64,000 nt of DNA from Altimarinus sp041659565 (GTDB lineage Bacteria > Patescibacteriota > Gracilibacteria > BD1-5 > UBA6164): NCBI GenBank assembly GCA_041659565.1, contig JBAZXZ010000004.1:124001-188000 (forward strand), written 5' to 3'. Positions 10,775-22,483 of the stretch are shown here, piece after piece. Below the pieces are notes generated by a model. The model was not told the DNA's origin, did not search any database, and saw nothing but the letters and a program-made list of their open reading frames with translations. The first letter of the stretch is position 1; each line of letters opens with the position of its first letter. A program made the translations under genes and the position numbers.

Positions 10775-11881
10775 AAGTGCAACACTCTAAAAAATGAGAT
10801 ATACTAGAAATGTAGTATATAATAATATTTATTATGAGTAAAAATTATAAGCACTTCACTAGTGTAGAAAGAAAAGAAATTTTCATACTACAGAAGAAAG
10901 GTTATTCAATCCGAGATATAGCAAAAGCTATAAAGAAAAACCCTTCTTCTGTAAGCCGAGAACTTCGAAGAAACCAAGTTAATTTAGAATACTTACCAGA
11001 TAAAGCGGATCATAAAGCATATGTTCGAAGAAAATATTCTAAATTTTACTGATTAAAAATTATTTCTAATTTTGAACTAAGAAATTATATTCATTCTAAA
11101 ACAAAATTAAAATATTATTGGACTCCTAAAATGATAGCTAATAGAATCAATTTAGGTTTAGTAGAAGAGTTAAAATGAGTACATATTTCTTTTAAAACAA
11201 TATATAATTATATTAATAAATCATATGATTGATATGAATTACAACAATTTATGTTTTCTAAAATGGCTAAATGGTCTAGAAAAGCTAAAAGAAAATGAAA
11301 ACATATTATTCCTAATATGATTAATATTTCTGAAAGACCTATTGAAGCTAAATTAAGAAAAGAAATAGGCCATTTTGAATTTGATACTATGTGAGCTATT
11401 AGAATAGATAAAGCTAGAGTTACTTGATGAATTGATAGATTTTCTAGGAAAATATTTCTTCATAAAGTTTCTAGATTAAATAAATCTATGAAATATTGAT
11501 TTAATTTTATTGCTCATCAAGTTCAATGAATTATTAAAACTTGAACCTTTGATAGATGAGTTGAAAATGTAAATCATAAATCATTAAATATAAATACTTA
11601 TTTCTGTGATGCTTATTCTGGTCGGCAAAAGCCTTCTATTGAACAAGGATTTCTCAGACTAAGAAGATTTATTAATAAAAAATCTTCTATTAAGGATTTA
11701 TCTAATTATAAGCTACATAAATATCAAGATCTTCTTAATAATATGCCTATGGAGTGTTTAAACTGGAAAACTCCTAACGAGGTTTTTAAAGAGCAGTGCA
11801 ACAAAACTTTAAATTAAATTTTAGTATTATCTAATTTTTAATTATAATATATCTATCTAGTAACTCTCAAGTGTTGCACTT
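10775..11881 (+). mobile_element. IS30-family insertion sequence
   Basis: One transposase gene bounded by imperfect inverted repeats: left AAGTGCAACACT at 10775-10786 and its mirror at 11869-11881 (AAGTGTTGCACTT). Element about 1.1 kb, typical of IS30. No clear target duplication could be read from the flanks. The transposase contains several TGA glycines, so the element is adapted to the resident code. Confidence 0.85.
10834..11817 (+). CDS. IS30 family transposase
   Basis: 327 residues. N-terminal HTH typical of IS30: HFTSVERKEIFILQKKGYSI, then RDIAKAIKKNPSSVSRELRR. The DDE catalytic domain has FEFDTMGAIR (first Asp), CDAYSG ... SIEQGF (second Asp and Glu). CGA occurs at conserved Arg positions (SxRDIA, SRELRR), whereas the single CGG (11623-11625) aligns with the conserved Trp of the IS30 pattern YxxWQ, before the catalytic Glu. 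Apparently intact under code 25. Confidence 0.93.
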
Positions 11882-12004
11882 GATGTTACAATCTGCAAAC
11901 TAATTATTATTTTAATTATAAACATTATAATTAATAATCAAGAATATTTATTAAAAATGAAAGAGAATACAAAAATGACAAATATTAAATCACCATTTTA
12001 AAAT

Positions 12005-13045
12005 ATGAAAAAAGTTTTAGTTTGATTATCAGGTTGAGTTGATAGTGCAGTTTCGGCATATTTACTACAAAAGCAAGGGTACGATGTAACTGCTTGATTT
12101 ATGATAAATTACTTGGATGAAGAAAATCTAAATTGTCCAACAAAGGTAGATATAAAGGTTGCAAAAGAAGTTGCAGAATACTTAAAAATACCTTTTTTTA
12201 CTTTTGATTATAGGGAAGAATATGAGGAAAAAGTGCTAAATTATATGTACGAGTGATATAAAAAATGAATTACTCCAAATCCTGATGTGATGTGTAATAA
12301 AGAGATTAAATTCAAGATGTTTTTGGAAGAAGCTATGGAACTATGATTTGATTATATAGCAACAGGGCATTATGCGAGAATAGAAGAATGACATCTCTTA
12401 AAATGAATTGATTCTACAAAAGATCAATCATATTTTTTAGCTTTTTTAAATCAATTTCAGTTATCAAAATCTCTTTTTCCTATTTGACACTTAGAAAAAA
12501 GTGAAGTTAGAAAGATAGCAGAAGAAATAGGTTTACCAAATGCAAAAAGAAAAGATAGTCAGTGAATTTGTTTTGTTGGAAAAGTAGATTTTAAGGAGTT
12601 TTTAGAGAAGAGAATAGAACATAAAGAGTGAGATATTGTTGATACAAGTTGAACTGTTTTAGGGAGACATAAATGAGTATTTTATTATACTATTGGTCAA
12701 AGAAAATGAATTGAGATAGGATGACTTAAAGAACCAATTTTTGTTATTAAAAAAGATATAGAAAACAATAGATTAATAGTTTGAACAGAAAGTGATTTAG
12801 AACTTTATGATGACAAACTGATTTTAAAACATATTCATTTTTTATGAAAAAAAGATTTTCAATTTCCACTGGAAGCTAAAGTTAAGATTAGATATAGACA
12901 AGCAGATCAAGATTGTAGTATTATAAAAATTGATGATGATAGATTTGAAATAAAATTCAGAGAAAAACAAAGAGCAATAGCAAGTGGTCAAATAGGTGCT
13001 ATATATTTAGAAGATGAATTAATTATGAGTTGAATTATTGATTAG
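12005..13045 (+). CDS. mnmA: tRNA-specific 2-thiouridylase MnmA
   Basis: 346 residues, full family length. PP-loop GLSGGVDSAV (residues 7-16), catalytic nucleophile in NPDVMCNKEIKF (Cys97), ATGHYARI, DQSYFLAFL, and the second catalytic Cys in SQGICFVGKV (Cys189). MnmA uses ATP and a persulfide to form s2U34 in Lys/Glu/Gln tRNAs. Three of four PP-loop glycines are TGA, a direct demonstration of the code. Lies downstream of the IS30 element and 45 bp upstream of an unknown gene. Confidence 0.97.
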
Positions 13046-13090
13046 ATTATGATATAATTTATTATATTTTAATATTAATGGGATTAGTAA

Positions 13091-14560
13091 ATGACTGAAA
13101 TAATAGATAAAAGAGTAAAAGCACATATTGATAATTGAAAATTATGATTGAATCAAGTAATAAATTATAGGGAGAAAGTAAAGGATAAAACTAAAAGTAT
13201 GGTGTGAATGTCTTCCTCAGAATTATCAAGAAATGTTCTGCAATCTAATGAAATAAATGATTACTATGATTTGTATTTTATAAAAATAGAAGATTTTAGA
13301 CAAATATTGATTCAGAATAATTTATTAGATTATTATAAAGAAATTACATGAGAAGCAGTTTCTAAAATTTCATCAAAGTGAATTTTAAAAATTTGACAGT
13401 TTTTAGGATATCATAGATTATCAGTCAAAGAGATTAAAGATTATATTTCAGAAAAATTAAAATCTGAATCTATTACAAGTATTAATGAGTTAATTATTTT
13501 TTGATTAAATAATTTTAAATCATCTTTCTGAGATGATAAGATTTTTAGATATTATTTTATAAGGGCAAAGAAAAAAGGTATTGTAAGAACAAAATTTAAT
13601 GATTTTGAATTATTTTGATATGATATAGGTCTAAAAAAATTAAACGATACTGAGTTAAAAGAAAACATTATTGATATATTTAAGATATATAAAATAAATT
13701 ATTTAGATGATTTATTATCTATAGATGTAATTGATTTTAAAAAAATAGTAGGAAATAATCCAATTCTTGAATATTATTTTGTTTATGTAAAACAAATACA
13801 AAAGTCATTTATTTTAAAAGATGATATTGAAAAATTATGAGCTGAATTATGATTAATTGAAAAACCTTGTAATAAAAATATAGAAATACAAGAATTTTTA
13901 AGAACAAATGGTATTAAAGATTTTAGTGATTTAAATGAATACAAAAAAACTGAAATAAGAGCAATGTTGTGGGAAAATCAAGCATGTAGAATATTGTTAA
14001 ATGAATTATGAGTATTTCGATTGGAAGATTATAGGTTTGATCATTTGAAAAGGTTTGCAAGAAGGGTAGGATTAGATTGAGTTCCAATGGATACTGAATA
14101 TAATGAAGAAAGAGTAAAAAAATCTTTACAAGAAATATTTAAAAGTATTTGAGTTAATTGTTTGTATTGATTAAATTTTTATTGAATTAAAAAATTTGAG
14201 AGACTGTTTACTGAAAAAAGATCTTTGTTTTATAAATATATAAATAATTTTGTAAAAACAAAGACAGGAAAGATTTTATCTACTATGAATTCAAGTGATT
14301 TTGAAAAATTATGAATTGAATTATGATTACCTAAAAATTTAAGTGAAATAGAATATAAAAATAAATTATTAGAATTTTTATCTAAAAAATGATTATCATT
14401 GGATAGTATAAATAAAACTTTTGTAAAAAATAATTCAGATATTTGGTTTGATATTAATTTTAGGTATTTTATGGAAAAAGTATGATTAAAAAGTGATATA
14501 AAAAAACTTAGACCAAATCATATTGATGATTTGAAAGAGTATATTTGAAATATTAATTAA
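13091..14560 (+). CDS. Large hypothetical protein with internal repeats
   Basis: 489 residues, soluble, Lys/Ile/Asn rich. A loose repeated module is visible: DFELFGYDIGLKK (mid-protein), DIEKLGAELGLIEK, RFARRVGLDGVP and DFEKLGIELGLPKN, each followed by a charged helix and a second helix before the next copy, spaced about 90-120 residues. It looks like an all-alpha repeat protein, perhaps nucleic-acid or protein binding. No family recognised. Its 3' end overlaps the convergent yggS-like gene by 8 bp. Confidence 0.7.
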
Positions 14561-15179
14561 TAATTTTATTTCATATTCTTATAACCTCAATTCAATATTT
14601 CAATGCTATTTCATAATCTCTACTAGTTCAAGCTGAGATTAGTTTTCAAGGTAGATATTTGTCTCTTAAATTTATTAATAACTCAAATTCATTTTCTTTT
14701 TCTTTTATAGTAAATTCTCAAGTTCACATACCAGATATTCAAAGTATTTCTATATTTCCTAGCTTTTGCACTTCTTTCAAAATAGTAGTAAATTCATTAA
14801 TTTCTATTCAAGAGTCTTTAGATTTATCAAGTTTTACTTGTAAAAACACTTTTGTTTTTATATTTTTTTCTTTTGATAATTTGTCTATTAATAATGCATA
14901 TTTTATGTTATCTAGTGAATGAATTGTAGAACAAAAAGAAACAATTTTTTCTAGCTTTTTTGATTGTATTTGTCATATAAAGTTCATATTTTCTCTAGAT
15001 ATTCATTTTTCTATGATTTTTTCGATTCTATTTTCTCATATTCAAAATAATATTTCTGGATAAGTATTTTCAATTTCCTGAATTATTTTATTGGTCTCAA
15101 ATGTATCCCAATATTTTGTTACTGCAAGTATTTTAGATTTACTTCTTTTAAATTCTTCAAAAAGTGAAATATTTATCAT
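14553..15179 (-). CDS. yggS: YggS/PROSC family PLP homeostasis protein
   Basis: 208 residues. Motifs of the alanine-racemase-like fold III family: KILAVTKYWD (PLP Lys), FGIGENRIEKI, NFIGQIQSKKLEKIV (usual HFIGxLQxNK), IHSLDN, QVKLDKSKDSGI, GISGMGTGEF, LISAGTSRDYEIAL, VIRIGNKI. Such proteins bind PLP and buffer its supply without known catalysis. Slightly shorter than the usual 225-230 residues. Convergent with, and overlapping, the preceding gene. Confidence 0.88.
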
Positions 15180-15289
15180 AAATAATATTTATTTTTTAAA
15201 ATATTATTTATTGTACAAACAAATAACAAAAACAAAAAAGATTTTATAAATGAAAAAAACAAAAAATACAGTTGAATTTATACAAGTAT

Positions 15290-15318
15290 TTGACAAAAAA
15301 AAACAAATTGAGATAATA
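15290..15318 (+). promoter_or_regulatory. Probable sigma70-type promoter for carboxypeptidase gene
   Basis: TTGACA at 15290-15295 and ATAATA/GATAAT at 15312-15318 with 16-17 bp spacing, about 40 bp before the ATG at 15360. Confidence 0.5.
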
Positions 15319-15359
15319 GTAAAGTACTTCAAATTACAATTTATTTATAATTATAAAAA

Positions 15360-16229
15360 ATGCTTAATAAAAAAATAGATGTAGAAAAAAAAACAAGTAA
15401 AAGTAAAAAAATAAATATAAAAAAGAGTGACAAAAGAAAAAAAACTCTTAATCCAAATTTACTTAACCCAATTTATAGAATTAGAATATATACTTATATC
15501 TTAACCACTTTTTTAGCTTTATATCTGATATCATTAATTTATGTTATTCATCAAAATAGATATTTTATTGCTACAAAGATAAATCATATAAATATTATTA
15601 AAGAACAATTTAAAAATGATGAAATTATAAATGAATATAAAGTAAATGATAATATTGAATCAAATTCAGGTTACGGAGATGATAATTATATAACAAAATT
15701 TGTGAATAATAAAATAAGTTTTTATAATTTATCTTATATTCCAAAAAATCTTGTTAAAGTTGAATCTGATTATGTAGAAGATATAAAATGAAATCAAACT
15801 TTGAGAAGTGAGGCAAATCAAGCTTTACAACAAATGGCAAAAGATTTTTTTGATAATTTTTGAGAAAAAATTGTTGTTGTAAGCACTTATAGAAGCTATG
15901 ATTATCAAGTTTGAATAAAATCTAGATGATGTAGTGATTTATTTTGTGCTAAAGCTTGATTTTCAGAACATCAAACTGGACTTGCTACAGATTTATGGGA
16001 AGCTAGCACACAAAAAGAGTTTTTAAATAATTCTAAATTTGTTAAATATTTTGAATGGATGAAAGCAAATGCATATAAATATGGTTTTCATAATACTTAT
16101 CAAAAAGGTGTAGCAGTGGATTGATATGTTGTTGAACCATGGCATTGGAGGTATCTATGAGTTTCTTTAGCAAAAAAGCTTTTCGATGATAATATTACTT
16201 TTGCAGAATATTATAAAAATAGTAAATAA
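15360..16229 (+). CDS. D,D-carboxypeptidase, VanY/LdcB type
   Basis: 289 residues. Basic cytoplasmic N-terminus, one membrane helix (about residues 45-65), then an extracytoplasmic domain. The zinc-peptidase core has VVVSTYRSYDYQ, CAKAGFSEHQTGLATDLWEA (His and Asp ligands), and VVEPWHWRYLG (catalytic Glu/His). The family trims terminal D-Ala from peptidoglycan stems. Together with MurA and FtsA/FtsQ here it argues for a peptidoglycan wall. Confidence 0.9.
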
Positions 16230-16233
16230 AAAC

Positions 16234-16260
16234 TTGAAATTAAAAAAAAATCTATATAAT
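16234..16260 (+). promoter_or_regulatory. Probable promoter of rpmG
   Basis: TTGAAA (16234-16239) and TATAAT (16255-16260) with a 15-bp spacer, about 40 bp upstream of rpmG. Confidence 0.5.
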
Positions 16261-16301
16261 TACAGCATAATAAAATTATTTTATATATTATTTTTCGATT
16301 T

Positions 16302-16481
16302 ATGGCTAAAGGTAAAAGAACATATGTAGGTTTATACAGCGAACAAACTGGTAATCTTTGTTATGTAACTAACATACAAAAAAAGAATTTTCCACAAGGA
16401 AAGAAATTGTCTTTGAGAAAATATAATCCAAAAACAAGACAACATGAAGTTTTAAAAATGAAAGAAATTAAAAAAGGGTAA
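16302..16481 (+). CDS. rpmG: 50S ribosomal protein L33 (bL33)
   Basis: 59 residues: GKRTYVGLYSEQTGN, CYVTNIQKKN, LRKYNPKTRQHEVLKMKEIK, a clear bL33 pattern. A single Cys is left where many L33 have two CxxC pairs, so it is a zinc-free form. All five glycines use GGN and none uses TGA, in contrast to most neighbours. Followed by a strong hairpin terminator. Confidence 0.92.
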   Translation: MAKGKRTYVGLYSEQTGNLCYVTNIQKKNFPQGKKLSLRKYNPKTRQHEVLKMKEIKKG

Positions 16482-16499
16482 TTTTTACATAGATATTTA

Positions 16500-16531
16500 T
16501 AAAGCACTAAAATTTAGTGCTTTATTTTTTT
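16500..16531. terminator. Bidirectional terminator between rpmG and transporter gene
   Basis: Stem AAAGCACTAAA/TTTAGTGCTTT (16501-16523) followed by a T-run on plus. The stem overlaps the stop of the convergent minus-strand transporter gene. Confidence 0.75.
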
Positions 16532-17526
16532 GTAATTATTTTTGCAATTATAGATGATAAGCTTATTTGTACGATATATCATAAACTCATTATAAGTAAG
16601 AAATCAACTCAAAATAAGTCTTTGTATATAAAAGATAATATTAATCATAAAGTTATAAAACGAGTTGCAGAATTCCAAAATAGAGCAATATTTATATCTT
16701 TATTTATTAAATTTGAGAAACTTATCATATAAATCATTGTGTAAACTACTACATAAATCAAGAGTATTATTCATAAAAATTTAAAAATCGTGAAATAGTT
16801 TGTATCAAAAATAATATTCATTGATTTAAGAGAAAATATGTAAGTTATAATTGTAAAAGTAGCTATTTGGCTAATAATTTTTATTTTAGGTTTTAAAAAA
16901 TTTGTAAGTTTTTCAGAAACAAGAATTATTCTACTTAGTAAAAAAGGGAATATTATCAAAGCTATTATTATTGATATAGGATTAACTCATCATTCGCTTC
17001 AAAAACTACAATTAACACTTCAATAAGTTAAAGTATCTAAAAAACAAGCTTCTTCATTTTTGTTTATAAAAAGATTTTCTATATTTTTGTTACTTATTTC
17101 TTCTCATTTTTGTTCTAGAAAAATATTTAATTGAAAGAAAATACTACTGAAAATTAATATATTTAGAAAAAATATAGGAAAAGAGAATTTTATGTTTCAT
17201 CAAGTTTTTTGTATCCAAGAAAATAGCATTCATCATCAAGGTAAAAATCATAATAACAAAAGTGCATAAGTTCCTGCAGCATTTCATAAAAATATGAATC
17301 CTATACAAAAAAATAAAAATGGTATAAGTACAAAATTTATAACAATATCTAGAAGTAAGATTGCTTTAAAATCTTTTAATAATAAAAAATCTTTAACTTT
17401 AAAATTTAGTAATGGAGGCATAATCAAAAAAATACCAGCAAAAAAACATAGCATAGTATTGAAATCTAGTCATCAAGTTAGGTGATTTATTAAGAGTCAA
17501 AATGCTATGGCAATAAAAATATGCAT
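16522..17526 (-). CDS. BASS/ACR3-like membrane transporter
   Basis: 334 residues, about nine to ten hydrophobic segments in the bile acid:sodium symporter / arsenite ACR3 style: GGLDFNTMLCFFAGIFLIMP, IPFLFFCIGFIFLGNAAG, LGFLPGGGMLFSWIQKTGGN. A long loop after the fourth or fifth helix contains Cys and Lys/Glu residues (GEEISNKNIENLF, EEACFLDTLTYG). The substrate (organic anion or arsenite) cannot be told from the sequence. Convergent with rpmG and 11 bp downstream of the U32 gene on the same strand. Confidence 0.6.
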
Positions 17527-17537
17527 ATATAATATTA

Positions 17538-18911
17538 TTATTTATTAATCAGTTTTCTAAACCATAATTTATCTTTGAAAATATGAGTTAAATCATAATG
17601 AGATCTTTCAATACTTGTTCATCTATCGATTAGAGATTTATCAACTTTTCAGCTTTCTACTACTTTTTTAATTAAATCAAATTTATTTATAGAATGTCTT
17701 CATCTAGTTGGAAACTTCATAGTAATTATATTTTTAAATTTAGAAAAAAATAAAAATGCATATAAGTTTAAATTATCAGTTCTAGAGTAAAAACTTGCTA
17801 ATTCTAGAGACTTAATTTTAGTTTTTCATCAAACTTCTTTTTCTTTTTGTAGGTTATATGATATTCACGATTTCACTGAATTATCAAGTTCTTCTTTTAG
17901 CTTTAAAAAGTCATTTCTATCATCTAAATTTAAATAAGAATTATTATCATTTAATAAATAATTTAGTCATCTTAGTAGGGAAATAACTTCTTTATTTTTT
18001 TTATCTTCTATTTGTTTTAGGGAATCATAATATAAATCTATTCTATTTTTTAGTCATTTAATTATTAGAATTAAATTTTTTGTATAATATTCTTTATCAT
18101 AAATTCATATTTCAATATTTTCAAGAATTTCTAAAATAGTTGAGAAAGGATCTTTGTAATCATTGTTTAAAAATCAAGTTTTTTCTATATTTGTTGAGTT
18201 ATTATCAAGAATAATTTTTTTGTAATCTGGTTTAAATCTATTTTTTATAATTAAATCATTTATGACTACAGTACATATATCTTTGCTTCAGTATTTGTGT
18301 TCTGCAAAGCAAAGTCAATTATTGTATCTACAAAAATCTCATTCTCAAAAAACTTCAAAATCAATATCGCTAAATTCTAAGGCTATGTTTTCTATTTCTT
18401 TCAAAGTTATTTCTCTACTTAATATTATCTTGTTTACTTTGTAGTTTTCAATAAAAAATCTTATTGCCTCGCTATTGTAAAGAGCAAGTATTGTAGAGAT
18501 ATTTATTTTTCAGGTATAGTTTATTTCTTTTAGATATTCTAAAATTCATATATTACCACATATAATTCAATCAAATCATATAGAAATTATTTCTTCTACC
18601 ATTTTTTGAATAATTGGGAAAGTTTCATTTGTATAATACCAAGCATTTAGGTTTACAAAGATTTCTAGATTGTGTGAATGAACTTCTTCTACTATTTGTT
18701 TTAATGTTTCAAAATCAGTTATTTGTTCATGTTCAGCAAATCTACCATTTGGACTTACTTCAAAACCAAATTTCTCATACCAATAAAGAGGATTATAACC
18801 AGTAAAAAATTCTCAAGCTCAAGAATCAACAAGAGATTTTATGTATTCTCCTACATCTTTTGCATTTTTTCATTTTGAACTAAATCAAAGTCATACGATT
18901 TTTTTAAACAT
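17538..18911 (-). CDS. Peptidase U32 family protein
   Basis: 457 residues. U32 features: an N-terminal TIM-barrel-like region with GEFFTGYNPLYW, EVHSHNLEIFVNLNAWYY, GFDGIICGNIGILEYLK, KIILSREITLKEIENI and a Cys-containing segment FEVFGEGDFCRYNNGLCF with further Cys in GSKDICT. Family members such as RlhA, TrhP and UbiU/V are iron-sulfur enzymes that hydroxylate RNA bases or quinones rather than proteases; the spaced Cys here fit that. Divergent from typical length, so target unknown. Probably co-transcribed with the membrane protein and SpoU genes upstream. Confidence 0.75.
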
Positions 18912-18933
18912 ATGTTTTATAATTATTAATTAT

Positions 18934-19368
18934 TTACTCTTCTTTACAATATTTGTGAACTTTTGCATGGCTATGTTCACAATGGTATTTTTTGTGTAAT
19001 AAATATTCTCAGATAAATATAAGTATTCAAGCACAGATAGTTGAAATTATGAGCCAAATATCAGATCAATGTTCATGTCAATGATTTTCTATAAGTCAGA
19101 TGGTTTTTTCTCATATATACAAATGTCATCAAATATGAAACAAAACAGGTATAAAAGTAAGTAAAAATTTAACTTGGTAAGATTTTATATTTTCTCTTAA
19201 AAATCATGCTACAAATATACTTATCCAATAAAGCAGATGAATTATTCATAAATCTTCAAAAAAACTTACTTCAGGAAATTCGTGAAGTATCAAAAACACA
19301 AAAATTATTTCAACAACTACAAATAGAAGTACATGAAGTAAAGACGATATTATACGATTTTTTTTCAT
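18934..19368 (-). CDS. Membrane protein with His/Cys-rich loops
   Basis: 144 residues, four membrane helices. His-rich segments occur in a loop (ENHGHEHGSD) and the tail (HKKYHCEHSHAKVHKYCKEE), suggesting metal binding. No family recognised. Located between the U32 and SpoU genes, all minus strand with gaps of 22-28 bp. Confidence 0.65.
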
Positions 19369-19396
19369 AGATAGATTATTTTTATTATTTATTAAT

Positions 19397-19843
19397 CTAA
19401 ACAAATGCATACATAACTATTCAAGCAGCTACAGAGACATTTAGAGAGTTTTTCTTTCACATCATTGGTATCATAAGAATTTTATCAGAATTATCAAGTA
19501 TATTTTGGCGAACTCAAGATACTTCATTTCACATTATTAAGCAGATTTTATCTTGTTTTTTTCAGAAAAATTCTCTATAATCTATACTGTTTTTTGCAAG
19601 TTCTACACTATAAATCTTATATCATTCTTTTTTTAATTGGTTTATTACATCTAAAGGATTTTCATAATATTCCCAAATTACACTATTTTCTGCTCATAGA
19701 GCAGTTTTTCAGATTTCTCATCTTGGTGGAGTGGGTGTAAATCAAGTTAATATAATTTTTTCAAATCATGCTCAATCAGCATTTCTAAAAATTGCTCATA
19801 CATTTTGCATAGATCTAATTGAATCAAGAAGAATTATTTTCAT
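19397..19843 (-). CDS. SpoU-family RNA 2'-O-methyltransferase (TrmH/TrmL-like)
   Basis: 148 residues, compact SPOUT domain without extra N-terminal domain: motif 1 SIRSMQNVGAIFRNADGAGF, LTGFTPTPP, ALGAENSV, motif 2 ICLIMGNEVSGV, motif 3 ILMIPMMGKKNSLNVSVAAG. Members 2'-O-methylate tRNA or rRNA ribose using SAM bound in a trefoil knot. The length suits TrmL or a generic SpoU; the exact site is not assignable. Confidence 0.9.
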
Positions 19844-19979
19844 TTATTAATGGTTATAAATTATTTTTCTATATTCTACATTCTAATTTAAGTTTTTCAA
19901 GTGTTTTTATACATTATAATTATAATATATAAGAAATTATGTTATAATATAACGAGAATAAAATTTAAAAATATAAAGA

Positions 19980-22424
19980 ATGTACCCAGTTTTAATTATT
20001 GCTGTTTTATTATTTTGAATATCATATATTGTACTGTTTTATTTTAGGAAAAAAATGGAATTACAAAGGTCATTAAGAATGGCTTTCTTTAAAGTAATAA
20101 TTCCTAAAAAAGATAGTGATTTAGATGAGAAAAGAGAGACATTAAAAGATTTTAAAGAAGCCGTTTCTTTGATGGAACAATTATTATCATCATTAAAAAG
20201 TATACATTCTGGGAAAATCTTAAAAAAGATTTTATGACAAGATATAATGAGTTTAGAATATATAGCATTGAAAGATGAGATATATTTTTATATAGTTATG
20301 CCAAAAGATTATAAAGAACTTTTAGAAAAACAAATTAATTGATTTTATCCAGATGCGATTGTAGAAGAGACTCTTGAAGAAAATATCTTTTTAAACAAAA
20401 AAGTACATATTTCAACTTATCTTTTTACAAAAAAATCTTATTATTATCCGATAAAAACATATCAAAAACTTGAATCAGATCCAGTAAACAATATAACTAA
20501 TGCTTTATCAAAACTTGATGAAGATGAAGCAGCAGTTATACAGATACTTTTAAGAACTGTATGAGATGATTGGCAAAAATGATCAGCAAAAGTATCAAGT
20601 AAGATATTGAAATGAAAAAATTCTGATTCTGGTTTTAGTTATAATCCATTACAGTTGATTCCACTCTTTTTTGAAACAATGTTTAGTAATAATAAAGATG
20701 ATAAAAATAATAATTCAAGCAATTCCTGATGAGATACTTCAGCTTTGACTCAGGAAAGAGCTAAAACGGTAGATGAAAAATGAGATAAAACATGATATGA
20801 AGTAGTTATAAAAGTTATTACAACTTGAAATAATAGAAATTCTGTTAATTCAAATCTTAAAAATATAGTTTCAGCATTTTCACAATTTTCTTATCCTGAT
20901 TTTAATAAATTTTGAAGCACTACTCATCATTCGCATGATAAACTTGTTAAAAATTATATTTACAGGTTTTTTAGAAAACCTTTCTGAAAAGAAAAAATGG
21001 TTTTAAATACAGAAGAAATAGCATCACTTTTTCATTTTCCACATAGTAAATACAACAAAACTCCAGAAATAAAATGGCAAAATTTCAAGATAGTTAAAGC
21101 TCCATCAAATATTCCTAAAGAATGATTATTACTTTGATATAATCAACATAGATGAATTAAAAAAGAGATAAGAGTAAAAACTGAGGATAGATTTAGACAT
21201 TTTTATGTTATTGGGCAAACAGGTACTTGAAAATCAAGTATTATTCAAGTTATGGCGAGACAGGATTTAAGAAATGGTAATGGTATAGCAGTTATGGATC
21301 CTCATGGGGATTTAGCTAAAGATTTACTACCTTTTATTCCTAGAGAAAGAGCAGATGATATAATTTATTTTGATCCAGCTGATGAATCAAGACCTATGTG
21401 ATTGAATTTATTTGAGGCAAATACTCCTGAAGATAAAGAAAAAGTATCTCAAGATGCTATGAATATAATGATAAAATTATTTTGAAATGAGATATTTGGG
21501 CCTCGTTTACAAGATTATTTTAGAAACTGAGCACTGACTTTAATGGATTATCCTCAATGATGAGCAATAACAGACATAATCAGACTTTTTACTGATAATG
21601 AGTTTCAAAAGGAGAGAATTAGACATTTAAAAAATCCTATTGTAAAAAGTTGGTGGGACAAGACTTTTGCATCTATGTGAGATAGAGAAAAATGAGAAAT
21701 TATACCATATTTTTCTGCTAAATTTGGACAATTTATAACTAATACAATGATGAGAAATATATTGGGGCAGTTAAAAAGTAGTTTTGATGTAGCAGATGTT
21801 ATGGATACAGGGAAGATACTTATGATAAACTTAAGTAAATGAATTATATGAGATATAAATTCTGAGCTTTTATGACTTATAATTGTAAATAAAATACAAA
21901 TGGCAGCTATGAAAAGACAACAAGCTGATAAAGAAAGTAGAAAAGATTTTTTCTTGTATATAGATGAGTTTCAAAATTATATAACTCCTAGTATCGAATC
22001 TATCTTATCTGAAGCTCGTAAATATCGTCTTTGATTAATTTTGGCCCATCAGTATCTATGACAATTAGAAAAAAGTGATGCTTTAACAAAATCTAACCTA
22101 AATTTAAAATGAGCTATTTTTGGTAATGTATGAAGTGTACTTAGTTACAAAGTTTGACCGGAAGATTGAGAATTTTTGGCAAAATATTATGCTCCAGTTT
22201 TTTCTGAGCAAGACTTAGTAAATATGGATAAATTTAAAGCTGTTATGAAGCTTTCAGTAGATCAACAACCAACAACTCCATTTTCTATAATTCCTGTTAA
22301 CCCATATCTAGAAACTTGAGATAAAAAAATCGCAAAAGCATTTATAGAATTATCAAGACTTAAATATGGTAGAGATAAAGAATTTGTAGGAAAGGAGATA
22401 GAGTATAGAATAGGAAGTGTTTAA
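19980..22424 (+). CDS. VirD4/TraD-like type IV coupling ATPase
   Basis: 814 residues. One N-terminal membrane helix (residues 3-22), a CPR-typical beta-rich region, then a RecA-like ATPase: Walker A GQTGTGKS (residues 412-419), VMDPHGDLAKDLL, FDPADESRPMGLNLFE, Walker B FFLYIDEFQNY near residue 658, LAHQYLGQL. A linker about residues 240-280 is Asn/Asp/Ser rich and probably flexible. Members couple DNA substrates to type IV secretion or conjugation channels. No relaxase or full VirB set is nearby; a VirB2-like pilin lies at 33782. The glycine before the Walker A Lys is TGA. Confidence 0.88.
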
Positions 22425-22428
22425 ATAT

Positions 22429-22455
22429 TTGACAAAATATAAATTTCTTTATAAT
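22429..22455 (+). promoter_or_regulatory. Probable promoter for secreted protein gene
   Basis: TTGACA (22429-22434) and TATAAT (22450-22455), 15-bp spacer, ending 28 bp before the ATG at 22484. Both boxes are perfect consensus. Confidence 0.6.
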
Positions 22456-22483
22456 ACATAAACTTTATATTTTATAAAATATT

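Noticed and set aside
15250..15380. Small frame starting ATGAAAAAAACA upstream of the carboxypeptidase gene
   Set aside because: Overlaps the promoter and start of the real gene and has low-complexity composition.
16517..16732. Plus-strand 71-codon frame
   Set aside because: Shadow of the BASS-like transporter gene on the minus strand.
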